Assembly: GCF_963259705.1 (NCBI RefSeq)
Contig: NC_081851.1
Coordinates: 14,916,145 to 14,980,144, forward strand
DNA: 64,000 bases
DNA from: Myotis daubentonii
Taxonomy: Eukaryota > Chordata > Mammalia > Chiroptera > Vespertilionidae
Direction: 5' to 3'
Part shown: positions 1-12,012 of the stretch, piece by piece
Layout: every line of letters begins with the position of its first letter
Numbering within the stretch: the stretch's first letter is position 1
The notes under the pieces: generated by a model
The model's input: the letters and a program-made list of their open reading frames with translations, nothing else
Databases searched by the model: none
Told to the model about the DNA's origin: nothing
Program-made: the position numbers and the translations under genes

Positions 1-97
1 GGACGGTTTTCCTGTCCTGACGCAAATGCCCTTTGTACCCGTTGAGGGCCTAAGTGAACCTGTCAGCCAGCTCCTCAACGCTGCCCTTGTTGGAGCT
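1..97 (-). pseudogene. RalGDS-like pseudo-exon, partial
   Basis: This is the minus-strand counterpart of the 111-nt pseudo-exon at 57741-57851, cut by the window edge so that its donor is missing. The acceptor (TATGCAG before AGCTCC, read on minus) is present. The frame aligned to the sister exon at 56925-57035 is broken by a TAG codon, as in the other copy. It shows that this defective exon was duplicated after it was damaged. Confidence 0.6.
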
Positions 98-446
98 CTG
101 CATAGACACAGCCTGCTACTGGGCCAGGAGGCATCAGGGGCCCCGGGCATTACCAGTGGGGAAGATGCCCACCACCCATTCTGCTCCCCAGATCAGGCAG
201 ACAGGGGCATCTGCAAAGACCTCCAGGCAGGGAGTGAAGTTGATGACCCCTTGAGCACCCCTGTGATTTAACAAGTGGGTAGCAGAGCTCCGACCCCAGC
301 ACTCAGCTTCCCTTCCTATGAGCCATGACCTGGGCAGTGAACATGACACACCCTCCAACACCCTCCAGACTTCTGACACTTACCAACCTGCTCCTGAGCC
401 CAGGATGAGCATCCCTCATCCCCTGCTTTCTTCCCCTCACCATCCC

Positions 447-448
<2 letters not shown>

Positions 449-492
<44 letters not shown>
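449..492. repeat. (AC)n microsatellite
   Basis: A nearly pure AC dinucleotide run. The equivalent run in the other low-copy-repeat copy lies at about 58204-58244 and is slightly shorter, so the locus is length-variable between copies. Confidence 0.97.
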
Positions 493-495
<3 letters not shown>

Positions 496-785
496 CACAC
501 AGCCGGGATGAGGGGCAAGAGGTGTGGGCTCCCCAGGTGTGACCCCCAGTTGGCGCCCAAGTGTGAGCTGAAAGGGCCTGCCCTTGGTTACCTGTGTGTG
601 CCTCGTGCCAGGGGGCGAGGGGTATTGGTGGTGGTGGTTGCACCTGTTTCCCCAGCAACAGAAACATCTCTTGCCCTGGGCGTTCTTCTGCCCAGAGCGT
701 TGGAAGAATGGGAAGCAACAGAGAGACATCCTGGTCTCCTGACCTTCTCCACTCAAGTGAGCTGGAAAGGCAGTTGTCTCTAGAA

Positions 786-996
786 CAGGGGTGGGCAAAC
801 TTTTTGATTTGAGGGCCACAATGGGTTCTTGGCGGGCCGGAAGAAAAGCATGGATGGAGTGTTTGTGTGAACTAATATAAATTCAAAGTAAACATCATTA
901 CATGAAATGGTGCGGTCTTTTTTTTTTTTTTTTTTTTAGTTTTATTATTTCACACTGGCCAAATCCGGCCCGCGGGCCATAGTTTGCCCATGGCTG
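786..996 (+). mobile_element. hAT-like MITE (CAG...TGGGCAAAC ends)
   Basis: A 211-bp element starting CAGGGGTGGGCAAAC and ending GTTTGCCCATGGCTG, so the terminal inverted repeats share TGGGCAAAC and the CAG/CTG tips. It has an internal T-rich tract at about 919-937. A second copy in the opposite orientation lies at 33127-33355. It is non-autonomous, with no transposase frame. The flanking 8-mers (ctctagaa and tcccaggt) do not match, so no target duplication is visible. Assignment to hAT rests on the tips and size only. Confidence 0.75.
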
Positions 997-2629
997 TCCC
1001 AGGTGCTGGGACTTGGAGTGTCCCACGGGGTAGTGGCTGTTGTGGGCGGGAAGGGCTCATTCCAAGGGTGAACTTGGGCTTGTCGGGTATTTAAAACGCT
1101 TGGAGGATTGGGGTTCCCCTGGGCCTTGCTCTGTGGGGGCAGCCAAGGAGTCACTTTCCCGAAGGGTGGGACTTGGCCAGCCTCTGGTTCCTGGGAGAAA
1201 GCAGGAGAGTGGAGAGGTTCCATCAAGTTGCAACCTGGGACCAAGAGCCCCAGTGAGAGACCAATAGCCCCAGTGTGGTCTGGTCTCCTGTCATTGTGGG
1301 CCAGGTTACATGTGCTCCCTGAACCTGGAGGAGTTGTGGCTGCTGAGCTGACAGGTGGCAGCTGGGGACAGAGTTCCAGCCAGACCCCAGCAGGGCCCCC
1401 TGTCTATTAAGCCAGGCAGTGAGGTGTCCTGCTTCTCTGGGGCTTGTGTCTCAAGCCAGGGGACAAGACAGATCTGTAGTCCCTAGAAAGTTAACAACCT
1501 GGTCAAATAGGGTGTGTGTGTGGGGGGGAGTGAGCCGGGGAGTGTGGAGAGTCGAGCTGAGGGAAAAAAATGGGCAGGGGCAGAGCTTATTCCAGGCCTG
1601 GGAATATGTGTCTTGGAGGGTAGTCACCACGTGAGCCCATATACAACTTGGTGTTTATTCAGCAGTGGCTTCAGTCAAGGATGATGATTAAATTGTGGTT
1701 GGTTGTGGGTGGTTGGTTGGTTGGGTGGGAGGTTGGTTGGTTGCATGGGAGGTTGGTTGGTTTGGTCTCAGAAGAAATAAGAGGTAGAGACAATCGTCAG
1801 TCTTTACTTAGAGCCCAGCAGTGGCCTGACTTGGTCTTGGCTGGTAGGGCCTGTCCTTCTCGGGCGGAGATTGGAAGTGTTCTGAGAGAGATGGCAGAAG
1901 TGTTCTGCCACCTGTGAGCTGAGGCTGGCATCCTTGCTGCCTAGCAGCTGGCTGTCCAAGGGACTTAGTGGCAGGAATGATTCACTCACAGCTCCCTTCC
2001 TCCCTGGACAGAATAGGTGACATGTGGCTCTCAGTACGTGCACTAAGCTAATGTCAGGATGGGGCAGACCTTACATGGAAGTATTTCAGCTTCACAAACC
2101 ATTTGAGTGAGTTAAATAACAACTCTTATATTTTTTAACTTTTAAGGCAGAAAATACAGCCACATTTTAATTTGATGTTTACAAGAGTTGATTTTTACAC
2201 CCCAAAAATTGGCTTCAGCTGAAGTTTTCCATACCTGGAAAGTTACTTGTTGAATTTTAATACAAGTGACATATAGTGCTCAACACATCTGTATTTTCTG
2301 AGCCTTTTCACACCAATACAAAGAATATGCAATTGATGTTTTAAAAAGATAATGCTAAATTTACGAATTTGGGTTATAGTACAGTTACTAAGAAATGTTT
2401 AATAGTATCTACCAAAATGTTATAGGATAAGTTTTATAGAGATTGTATATTTTTGAAATGAGTAGTATTATAAAACTGTGTTTACATTTTTGTGAAGTTT
2501 TGTACCACAAAGTTTAAAACAAGGAAAAGTTTATTATTGCTGAGATATTTAGGAACATTGTAGAAATCTGAACCTACAATTATTTTTTGAAGCGTTTGTA
2601 GAAACCTTATTTAAGAGGTCTAATTTTAC
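997..2629. other. Unassigned sequence, no gene seen
   Basis: No exon with convincing homology or repeat of clear family. A TTGG-rich simple stretch lies at about 1700-1765. The right half is AT-rich. Short open frames occur by chance only. Confidence 0.5.
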
Positions 2630-2760
2630 CCTCATCCTATAGATGCAGCTAGGAGACCCAGAAAGGGTAAGTGAAATCCCCAAGTCCACAAGCTATTAAT
2701 AGCAGAGATCAAATGAGAACCCAGGGCAAGTGCTCATTCTATTTTTCCTGTCAGTCTCTG
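2630..2760 (-). repeat. MIR SINE fragment
   Basis: It reads like the reverse complement of the MIR core: 'atagatgcagctaggagacc' followed by a cluster matching 'gtaagtgaaatccccaag', 'agctattaatagcagagatc' and 'aacccagg'. Strongly diverged, as expected for this old mammal-wide family. Confidence 0.6.
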
Positions 2761-3049
2761 TAGACCCAGTTGAGGTTAGAACCATAGAGCTGTGACTTCG
2801 GAGATCTGAATCCTTTAAAAATCTTTTCTGTATATATATATATGTTTCTCTTAGGAGTCTTGATAGTATTATTTAATTACTAGATTCCCAGTGCATGAAT
2901 TCGTGCACATTGAAAGGAAATTAATTAGAAGAAATACTGTAAGATCACTATTTGCCCATTCTCAATAATAGAAGTGTATACCAAATTCACAATCAACAAT
3001 GACAGATGGAAACAATGACAGATGGAAACACATGCAACTGGCGCCAGTG

Positions 3050-3052
<3 letters not shown>

Positions 3053-3093
<41 letters not shown>
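3053..3093. repeat. (TA)n microsatellite
   Basis: Pure alternating AT run inside the Helitron. Confidence 0.97.
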
Positions 3094-3096
<3 letters not shown>

Positions 3097-3299
3097 TCAC
3101 TTACTTAGACCTGCTTTCTGATTAGGTAAACTTTTTCCAGCCTAGTGAAGTGCCCCAATTTCTTTTTCAGGATATTGCCAGCAAAACAGCATAAATACCA
3201 ATATGAAAGTAGATTATTATTGTGGATCATGCAGAGATAACAAAGGGAGAAATATTTAACTATAGCCCTGTTTGACTATATTCCGTGCAGTGAGAAAAC

Positions 3300-3505
3300 C
3301 TGAAGTCATGTTCAGGTTCTACCATTTCTTGCTTCTTTTCAGTTGGGTCAATTTTTAAAACATTATAAACCTCCATTTTCTGGCTAATGAAATAAAAACA
3401 GGATTCTACCAAGTCTCCTCTCTACCTATTCCGGGACTTCAGTGAGGATCAAATGAGATGAGGCACATGAAAACACTTCAAAGACATTTGGTTAAAGTGT
3501 AAAAT
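3300..3505 (+). repeat. MIR SINE fragment inside Helitron
   Basis: It contains diverged versions of the MIR motifs 'gttctaccatttcttgctt', 'ttgggtcaattttt', 'cctccattttctggctaatg' and 'gtgaggatcaaatgagatga' in the plus orientation. An old MIR inside a much younger Helitron suggests captured host DNA or an older nested insertion. Confidence 0.55.
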
Positions 3506-4465
3506 GTTTGCACCTGGCTATAAAGCAAGTGGGTGAAGAAACTCCAAGGAGGCTAGTCGCTAGGGAGAGGAAGCCTGGCATTACTATGTGACATCATTAC
3601 CTGGTGCCCACAGCCACCATTTCTGTGCTGGGCTGGCCTGTGGGCTTTGTGCCATGGGTTCGTGGCGGGGCCTGTGTCCCACTTGGGAAAAGCGGAGTGT
3701 TGCTTGTGGACTCTGGGTGCGCAGTGCCCTTCCTCTGTAAATGGCCAGTTCAGGTCACAGCAGCTCCAGTATTGAACGTCTGCCCCTGGTGGTCAGTGCT
3801 CTTCATAGCGAGTGGTCAGGTGGTGGAATCCTTAGCACATTAGCCTTTTATATATATAGATTTTGCAATAAGAATGGCAAAAACCGTTTTAAAAAAAGTT
3901 ACTGTGGCTCATATCCTAAGTTTATCAAATCTGAAACTTTACTGTAGATATCAGCCTTCCAATGAGGAATTCTTCAAATACAGCCTGAGCTGTGGACCCT
4001 GAGGCATCCTGCCTAAGAGCCACTCTTCAGGGTTGCTGACCCGCCCCATCCCCTACCGCGCCTCCAACCCCTGCTCATTATTTTTTCCAAGCAGACCCAG
4101 CATCTCCAAAGCCCAGTGTTCTCATTCAGGAGCTGTTGGAGTGCAAGAATGCATTTTAAAGGATATTTCACAACCCAAAGCACTTTTTAAGCTTCTCAAA
4201 GATAAGTGGATGGTCACTGAACATGGATGCAAACTGCATTTTACACGAAAAAGAGTTACTTAAATGTTTTTTAGAAGATTTTTTTCATTATCAAAATAAT
4301 ATAGGATCATTAGAATTTTAAAAAGAATAGTATAAAGTAAAGGAAATCACTTCTTTCCACTATCCAAGGTTAACCACTGTCAACATTTCAAAGTGTTTCC
4401 TTTTGTCTTTCGTACATTTATATATCTAGATACCTTTTCGAGGTGATACTATTAATTCATTTATA

Positions 4466-4660
4466 TTAATATATGTTGTATTGACTTCAGAGAGGAAAGG
4501 AGAAGGAGAGAGAGAGGTAGTAATATGAATGATGAGAACGAATCATTCATCACCTGCATCCTACATGCCCCCTACTAAGGATGGAGACCCATGCACTCTG
4601 ACAGGGACTCCATGTATGACCTCCTGGTTCATAGATCAAGGCTCAACCAGTGAGCACGCC
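4466..4660 (-). mobile_element. Ves SINE (old copy)
   Basis: It has the Ves order in reverse: T-rich start, 'ttgacttcagagaggaaagg', purine tract, 'gaatgatgagaacgaatcat', 'ctacatgccccctacta' and a diverged tRNA-like end with 'cctcctggttcat'. Heavily diverged from the younger copies at 43.8 kb. Confidence 0.75.
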
Positions 4661-4786
4661 TCCAGGGCAAGATGATACTATTTCTAATGTGTGTATCCTG
4701 ATTTGTTTTCTCTTAGTTATGGTGTTTTCATTCCACTGCATCTATAACCACTTTTTTTCCTGTTTATTAAGGCACTGTTTATTTTT

Positions 4787-4935
4787 CCCAGCTTTATTGA
4801 GAAATAATCAATATACACCACTGTATAAGTTTAAGGCAGACAAAAGGATGGTTTGATTCACCTACATTGTGAAATGACTACCACAATGGGTTCAGCTAAC
4901 ATGTACTGAAGATGTGACAAACCAAAATTGAAATC
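4787..4935 (-). mobile_element. L1 3'-end fragment
   Basis: It reads 'agctttattgagaaataatc' and continues with the antisense 3'-end pattern of old mammalian L1s ('gtataagtttaaggcagac', 'aatgactaccacaat'). Short and without coding capacity. Confidence 0.6.
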
Positions 4936-4939
4936 TCTA

Positions 4940-7480
4940 ATGTAATTTGGGTTATTTTTTTCTTCAAAGTCAAATCTACAATTGTTACAATTGCAAAAAA
5001 GAGCTTGTACTTGGAACTAAAGTGCAGGGTGTGGTGGGTCTGCAGGCTGGGGCTCTACTGCCCTGGCCCCTTGCGCTTGACCCCTGTGCCTGTTCACATG
5101 CACATCCTTTCTCCTTCCAGACTTCACATGAGGCCGGTGATGGATTTGCTGCCCCTGCTGGACGGTGCTCCACAGTCTGTCTTCCCACCATGGAGTGTCA
5201 GAGGTGAGAGCCCCCTGTGTAAGGCTGTGGAGCATATGAAGTTCAGAGTCACTTGTGTCTCAGCAGCTCTGGGGGTGACCTCAGCATCAGCATGCGCAGA
5301 GCCTATGCTGGCCTCCGGGGAGCGCTCTGTGGGGGTCCAGCTCACCCACAGCTCCTCTCTCCCTGGATTTCAGCCACCTTACTGGTCCTTCTGCTAGAAG
5401 CTCTGGTTCTCTCAGAACCTTACACTCCTCTCCACCCATGAGCTGTGTGGAAGCTTCATATAACAGGATGGTTTTCAAGGAAAACTGGCAAGAGGAAAAG
5501 AAGAAAAATAATCAGGAGTCACCACAATACTTTGGAGTCCAGGGCCCGGCCAGGATAGAAGGGGGAAGGGTCCAGTGCAGCCGCCACTCTGGCTCCAACA
5601 GGCCCCTGGTCCAGTCCTCTCTGAGTCATTCCCGTCCTGCGCACAGAGCAGTGCTAAGGCTCACTGCCTTCAAGACAAATCAGCTCACCACCGTGCTGGT
5701 CACTGGTCAAGTTCTCAATTCTCTCCCAACTCAGCCCACTGCTGCTCTCTCTGGAGTCCACAGATACTATTCTCTCTGAGACCATGGTTGACATCACTGG
5801 GTGGACAGCTGGCCATTGATCTGCTCCATCTCGATGGCTCCAGAATGATGTGTTTTCTTCTTTTGAGAAGAAGAAAAAAGAGCAAGAATATGGGTCTGGA
5901 CAGCAAGTAGCCTTTCTGTAGAAATGCATGGACAGTGAGTTTTTACTCTTAGTACTTTGAAGTGCTATGTGGATTGGCATGAGGTACTTTCATTTTATTA
6001 TTCTTTCTGGACATTCTTCCTGAAGGTGACTGAGTTGGCTGGCTGCACAGGTAAAGGAACAAGAGGGTGAGTGTGCTGCCCTGTGTGCCAAGTAGCAAGG
6101 AGTTTGTGCTGTTCTGCATTTCTGAGCCTCTCTCACCATGTGAATCAGCTCTGGCCAGAGGCAAGGATAGCCATGAGTGGCTGCTCCCAGGCCATCCTGA
6201 CACCACTCGTCTGTCCGACCTCTACACCATTGAGCTGTGCTCATTGCCAGCTAAATCCACAAGCCAGGGGAGCCCTGGAGCCCTGAGTCACTGCGTGCAG
6301 AGGATGAGCTTTGGTGGCTCCCTGGCCCACATCATGGACCAAAAAGAGCAAGATTTTATGGGGTACAGACACTGAAAAGGCCTTCATGACAGCCCTACAT
6401 TATTACCCTAATGGTACAGGTTTGGATGGACAATTACAAACTCCCTACTTGACCACAGAGTAAGTACCAAACCTTTAATGAGTGACACTCCATCTCTCAT
6501 CTACGTTTCACCCCTTAAAATAGGGATGTGTTGATTTCATCCACCAGCATTACTTCTTCCATCTCGCATTCAAGTTGACAGGAAAATTGGAGCCATCTGT
6601 GGAAGGAGAGAGCATATGAAGACAGGGTATTATTTTTAGTTCATTTTGAGCACCACTCTGTCGAGTACAAAGAGAAAAACTATTTATCTTTCCTAACCTT
6701 TAACAGGGCATAGGTATCTTTCTACAGTTGAGATCTGTAGATGATTAAAAGGCACCTGCTTCCAAGGACAATGCTGCCTTCCTTCATCTTTGTCCTTGGG
6801 TTGCGTCACTCCTGGGTCCTGTGCCCAGGTCCCAACCAAGGCACGGAGAAGTGAATCTGCTCTGTCGACGAGACCCTGGCCCAGCGTTCCTGGAATGGCA
6901 CAAAAGGCCCATCCTTGTCACTTGGTGGATGTGGTTTAATGAAGCAGAGGGTCACTGTGGGAGGATTGCACTACCTGTGTTGTGTTTTGTGAGATGGTTA
7001 AAAGGTTTGAAGCTCCCTTAAGAAACCAGGTGGCACAGTGAAGGAGCTGTTCCCCCGAGTGATCGCATTAGAGGTGGCTGAGACACAGCAGCTGTATTAA
7101 AAGCTGTGGAAGCTTCATGATGGGATGAGAACTTAGCTGTGTAGGTCACTGGTCTGGATGGTGGCCCTCAATCCCACTGACCACCAGTTCCTGTGGGCAA
7201 TTCCTTATACTCAGCCCTGACCCCAACTGGACCTGCTGGACCAGATTCCCTGGGGCAAGACAACCAAATCTGGTTGTCTCCCCTTTTAGTTTTTAACCTT
7301 TTAAAAATATAATTGTAGATTCCATTATTTATAAGAGAGAACGCAGAGGTAGCCCATGGAATCTGACCTGGTTTCTCTCAATAATATCTTATAAAACTCT
7401 CACAACCAGGATATTGACAGTGACCCAACTGCCCATGTAGGGCCGATAGAAAACAGCTCTACCTGATTCTCCCACACCCA
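4940..7480. other. Unassigned sequence, no gene seen
   Basis: About 2.5 kb of mixed-composition sequence. Open frames up to 130 codons overlap on both strands, with no homology I recognise and no consistent splice-site pattern. Nothing supports a gene here. Confidence 0.45.
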
Positions 7481-7484
7481 GGAC

Positions 7485-7890
7485 AGAGCCTTCTATTTTT
7501 TTTTTTTGTATATTATTATCACAGTAATATATACACACTGAAATTTACCATTTTAACTATTTTTCAGAGCACAGTCCAGTGCTGTTAAGTGGTCCTTAAC
7601 TCAACTTAACAATCATATTGTTGTGCTGCCGTTACCACCATCGGCTCCATCACTGTTCTCATCTTCTCCAACTGAAGCTCTGTCCCCACTAAACAACAAC
7701 TCTGCATCCACTCCCCCATTACTGGTACCCTCCATCTTACCTCTATGACTTTGTTGGCACTAGGGACCTCATGTGAGTGGGATCACACACTATTTTTCCT
7801 TTTGTGACTGGCTTATTTCATTGAGCATCATGTCTTCAGGGTCCATCCAGGTTTTAGCATGTGCCACAATGGCCTATTTTTCTAAATTGA
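7485..7890 (-). mobile_element. Older L1 3'-end fragment
   Basis: Antisense of the classic old-L1 3' end: 'gaaatttaccattttaact', 'cagtgctgttaagtggtcc', 'catcactgttctcatcttc' and 'acctcatgtgagtgggatc', ending in 'gtccatccaggttttagc'. It abuts the 3' end of the younger L1 that starts at about 7891, so it is the pre-existing target or a separate truncated copy. Confidence 0.65.
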
Positions 7891-9524
7891 ATATATTGGG
7901 GTGAGATTGGTAATGAAATCATGTAGCTTTCAGGTATACAGTTCTGTAATACATCACCTGTATGTTGAATTATGTATCTCACCTCCCTCCCCTCTTACCC
8001 CAGGTCAGGTCTCCTTCCATCACAATTTATCCTTTCTAAGCCCTCTTCTACACACACCCCTCTCTCTGTGATAATCACCAAACTGCTGTCTGTGTCTGTA
8101 AGTCTTTTCTTTGCTTAATCCCTTCACCTTTTCCCCCTAGTCTCCCAACCTCCTCCCCTCTGACAGTATTCAGTCAGTTTTCTGCACCTATGAGTCTGTT
8201 TCTATTTTGATTGTAGTTTATTTTGTTCATTAGATTCCACATATAAGTGAATCCATAAGGAACTTGTATTTCTCTGACTGGCTTACTTCACTTCACTTAG
8301 CATAATACTCACCGGCTCCATCCATGCTGTTGTAAAAGGTAAGATTTCCTTCATTTCCTTTTTGTGTGTGTGGGTGAGTCGTATTCCGTTGTGTTAATGT
8401 ACCACAGCCTTTTCTCCACTTATCTGCTGCTGGGCACTTGGGCTGCTGTGAAATCTTCGCTATTGTAAGTAATGCTGCAGTGAACATAGCATTGCATATA
8501 TCCTTTCCGATCAGTGTTTCAGGTTTCTGCAGAGATATTCTCAGAAGTGGAAATGTTAGGTCATAAAGCAGTTCTATTTTTAATTTTTGAGGTAACTTCA
8601 TACTGCTTACCACAGTGGTTGCACCAATCTGCATTCCCACCAAGAGTACACGAGAGTTCTCTTTTCTCCACATATTCACCAGCACTTGATGTTTATTGAT
8701 TTATTGATGATATCCTTTCTGACAGATGTGAGGTGATACCTCACTGTGACTTTAATTTCCATTTCTGTAATGACTAGTGATGCTCAGCATCTTTTTGTGT
8801 AATAATCATCTGCAGGTCCTCGCTGGAGAGGTGTCTGTTTAGGTTCTTTGCTCATTTTTAAATTGGATTGTTTAATTTTGTTATGATGTTGAGTTTTTTT
8901 AAGTTCTTCATAAATTTTGGATATTAAACCCTTATCAGATGTATCATTGGCAAATATGTTCTCCCCTTCAGTGGGTTGTCTTTTCATTTTCTTGGTGGTT
9001 TCCTTTGCTGTGCAACAACTTTTTAGATTGATGTAGTCCCATTTGTTTAGTTTTTCTTTTGCTTCTGTTGCCCAAATAGATACATCAGAATAAAAAATAT
9101 TTCTATGAAAATTTATTGCCTTTATTTTCTTCTAGAAGTTTTACGGTTTCAAATGTCACTTTCAAGTCTTTAATCCATTCTGCGTTTATTCTTCAATATG
9201 GTGTAAGAAGGTAGTCTGCATTGATTTATTTTTCCACTTATGTGCCCAATTTTCCCAATAGCATTTTTTGAGTGGACTATCTTTACCACATTGTATATTC
9301 TTGTGTCCTTTGTCAAATATTAATTGACCATAAATGTATGGGTTTAATTCTGGACTTTTTCTTCTGTTCCACAGATCTTTATGTCTGTTTTATGCCAGTA
9401 CCATACTATATTTATTACTATGGCCTTGTAGTATAGTTTGTTATCAGGTAGCATGATTCCTCCCACTTTGTTCTTCTTTCTCAAGATTACTCTATTGGTT
9501 TGGTTTTATTTTGTTTGTTTTGTT

Positions 9525-9528
<4 letters not shown>

Positions 9529-9560
<32 letters not shown>
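9529..9560. repeat. (GT)n microsatellite
   Basis: GT run inside the L1 ORF2 region, followed by G/T-rich degenerate sequence to about 9595. Confidence 0.95.
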
Positions 9561-9562
<2 letters not shown>

Positions 9563-9734
9563 GGGTTTTTTGGTGTTTTTTGTGTGTTTTTTGTACTTCC
9601 ATATAAATTTTTGTGATATTTGTTGTAGCTCTCTGAATTACGTCATTGGACATTTGAACGTTGTTAATTCTTCCTATCTTTGAACACCATATGTGCTTTT
9701 ATTAATTTGTATCTTCTTCAACTTCTTCCTGTCT

Positions 9735-9783
9735 TCCTTCCTTTCTTTCACTTTCTTCCACTTCTTCCTTTCTTTCTTTCTTC

Positions 9784-9814
<31 letters not shown>

Positions 9815-9815
9815 G

Positions 9816-9871
<56 letters not shown>

Positions 9872-9881
9872 TTTCTTCATG
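9735..9881. repeat. (CTTT)n microsatellite
   Basis: Long TTTC tetranucleotide tract, purer towards its right half. It creates spurious Lys/Glu-rich and Phe/Ser-rich frames on the two strands. Confidence 0.95.
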
Positions 9882-10422
9882 ATCTTTATTATGTTCAGGT
9901 GAATTCCCTTTATTCACATTTCACTGAGAGTTGTTATAATGAATAGGTGTTGTGTTTTGGTGAATGCTTTCTGCGTCTATTGTTGTAATCATGTGAATTT
10001 GATTCTTTATTTTGTTTACGATGTATCATGTTTTTTACGTGTAGATACTGTACCAAGCTTGCATCCCTGGAATAAATCCCACTTCATCCTGATGTGTAAT
10101 CTTTTAAATGTATTACTGGATCCAGTTTGCCAATATTTTGTTGAGGATTTTAGCATCTACATTCATCAGGGATATTAGCGTATAATTTTTTTTCTTTATA
10201 AAGTCTTATTCTGGTTTGGGATTAGAAGAATGCTGCACGCATAAAATGAGCTTGGGAGGCTTCCCCTGTCTTGAGTGTTTCGGGTGAGTTTGAGGAGAAC
10301 AGGTGCTAGTTCTTCTCTGACTGTTTGATGAAATGCACTGTGAAGCCATCCAGTCCAGCACCTGCGTTTGTTGAGAAGTTATTTTTTCTTTTAATTCTCA
10401 CCTAGTATATATTGTCCAATGA

Positions 10423-10477
10423 ATTTTTTTTTAGAGATGTGGGAGGGAGGGAGGGAGGGAGGTAAGAAGGGAGAAAG

Positions 10478-10538
<61 letters not shown>

Positions 10539-10699
10539 CAGTGTGAGACACACACATCAAATGGTTGTCTCACACACATGTACACCTCAACAGGTGGCAG
10601 GGGTGAACCTGCAACCCAGGTACATGCATTTGACTGGGAATCGAACGCATGATCCTTTGTTCCGTGGACCACATCTCTAACCACTGACACACAATGGCC
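10423..10699 (-). mobile_element. Ves SINE nested in L1
   Basis: It begins with T-rich sequence and a GGGA/AG purine tract (AG run 10478-10535), followed by the tRNA-related part 'gtgaacctgcaacccaggt', 'actgggaatcgaacgcat' and 'ctctaaccactgac'. These are the reverse complement of the Ves B- and A-box region. Confidence 0.85.
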
Positions 10700-11599
10700 T
10701 TAGCTTCATTGATCTCATGTTTGTTTTTTACTGCTTTGTTTATTTCTGCTCTGATCTTTATTATTTTCTTTATTCTTCTCACTTTATGGTGTCTTTGTTT
10801 TTCTTTTGCACTAGTTCCTCTAAGTGTCAAGTTAGATGATGTATTTCAGATTTTTCTTGTTTCTTGAGGTAGGCCTGTAATGTTAGGAATTTTCCTCTTA
10901 GGACTGCTTATCCTGTGCTCCATAGCGTTAGGATTGTTGTGTTCTCATTTCCATGTGTTTCAAGGTATTATTTCATTATTTCCTTGATCTCATTGTTATC
11001 TATTCATTGTTTAGTAACATGTTAATTAGCCTCCAAGACTTTCTGTGTTTTATAGTTTTTTCTTTTTCTTTTTAATCCTATAATTACTAATTTTTATTGT
11101 GGTCAAATAAATATAAGATTTAGAGTTTTAACCACATTTAAGTATACATCAAGTATATTGACATGCAATTCTCACCACCATGTATCCCCAAATTTTTATT
11201 TATTTATTCATTTTTGCTTTTCATTGCTTTTATCTCTGTTAATAAATTTATTGGGGCATGGGTGGTTTTAGGTGTGTACAATTCAGTAATAGATCACTTG
11301 TAGGTCAGTTTTTTCTAATTGACTTCTAGTTTTATACAGTTATGATCAGAAAAGATTCTTGATATGATTTCAATCTTCTTAAATTTACTGAGACTGTTTT
11401 TGTGCCCTAACATGTGGTCTATCTAGATAATGTTGCACGTCCACTTAAAAAGAATGTATATTCTACTGCTTCAGGGTGAAAATGCTCTGAAGATACCAAT
11501 TAAATCCATTTGATCTATTGTGTTATTTCAGTCCACTCTTTTTTTTTTTTTTAAAGACTAGGTGTGAGGCCGCCCTGTGCAAGGGTGAGGCAGCGCACA

Positions 11600-11835
11600 A
11601 GTCTTCCCCCCCACCTTCTCCCTCCCCCCCCAGCCCCCGCCCATCTCCCTCCCCCCCCAGCCCCTGCCTGTCTCCCTCCGCCCCCACCCACAGGGACCCC
11701 AGCCCAGGAGGAGGTCAGGGCCCAAGTCTCCCCCCCCCGCCTTCTCCCTCCCCCCCCAGCCCCCGCCCGTCTCCCTCCCCCCCCAGCCCCCGCCCATCTC
11801 CCTCCACCCCCACCCGCAGGGGCCCCAGCCCAGGG
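11600..11835. repeat. GC-rich VNTR (27-bp units in a ~128-bp period)
   Basis: Two large repeats, each starting 'aagtct' at about 11599 and 11723, each with copies of a 27-bp C-rich unit 'tccctccccccccagccccc' plus a divergent end with 'ggaccccagcccagg'. On the minus strand this is strongly G-rich with many G runs. Confidence 0.85.
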
Positions 11836-11889
11836 GAGCCAGGGGAGCCTAGGGGAGCCAGGGGAGCATGTCACACGCTAGAGGGAAAG

Positions 11890-11970
11890 GGAACGCTTCA
11901 CTGATTTGAGTGTCACCCTTGCGCAGGGGCCACCCTAATCTCCTCTGCATCATTCCAGCTTTACTATATG

Positions 11971-11976
<6 letters not shown>
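11890..11976 (-). pseudogene. U6 snRNA pseudogene
   Basis: Eighty-seven bases align to the reverse complement of U6 small nuclear RNA with roughly a dozen mismatches by eye. The diagnostic blocks are 'ggaacgcttca', 'ccttgcgcaggggcca', 'ctaatct' and 'actatatgtgctgc'. The first dozen bases of U6 (the 5' cap stem) are missing and replaced by the CTG run. There is no upstream PSE/TATA snRNA promoter, so it is a retroposed copy and not an active gene. Confidence 0.88.

Positions 11977-12012
<36 letters not shown>

Larger units (their letters stand above)
1..785. repeat. Low-copy repeat end, copy of 57755-58505
   Basis: This stretch matches 57755-58505 almost base for base in the same orientation, including a CA microsatellite and the segment with a RalGDS-like pseudo-exon. 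Copy 1 has a longer CA run and about 30 extra bases near 567-597. Homology stops at base 785, exactly where a hAT-like MITE begins. I infer that it is the tail of another copy of the tandem unit seen at 49.7-64 kb, displaced or extending beyond the left window edge. Confidence 0.9.
2880..3860 (-). mobile_element. HeliBat-type Helitron, non-autonomous
   Basis: Read on the minus strand, the element starts TCTATATATATAAAAGGC at 3860 and ends with a hairpin (2891-2908, GTGCATGAATTCGTGCAC on plus) followed by CTAG at 2880-2883. It is flanked by A and T as expected for A|T insertion. The 5' part (about 3600-3860) resembles the common bat Helitron body with 'tgaccaccagggg'. Inside lie a TA microsatellite (3053-3093) and MIR-like DNA (3300-3505). 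No Rep/helicase frame is present. Total length is 981 bp. Confidence 0.82.

Noticed and set aside
1..271. Small plus-strand protein at the window start, repeated at 57.8 kb
   Set aside because: Antisense to the RalGDS-like pseudo-exon and its flank. Repetition reflects the segmental duplication and not a conserved protein.
9674..9946. Lys/Glu-rich and Phe/Ser-rich frames
   Set aside because: Translation of a CTTT microsatellite.
11518..11904. Pro/Ser-rich and Gly-rich frames over the VNTR
   Set aside because: Low-complexity translation of a GC-rich VNTR in a retroposon.
11890..11976. Functional U6 snRNA gene
   Set aside because: The 5' end is missing, there are about a dozen mismatches, it has a retroposon context with poly-A, and no snRNA promoter elements.
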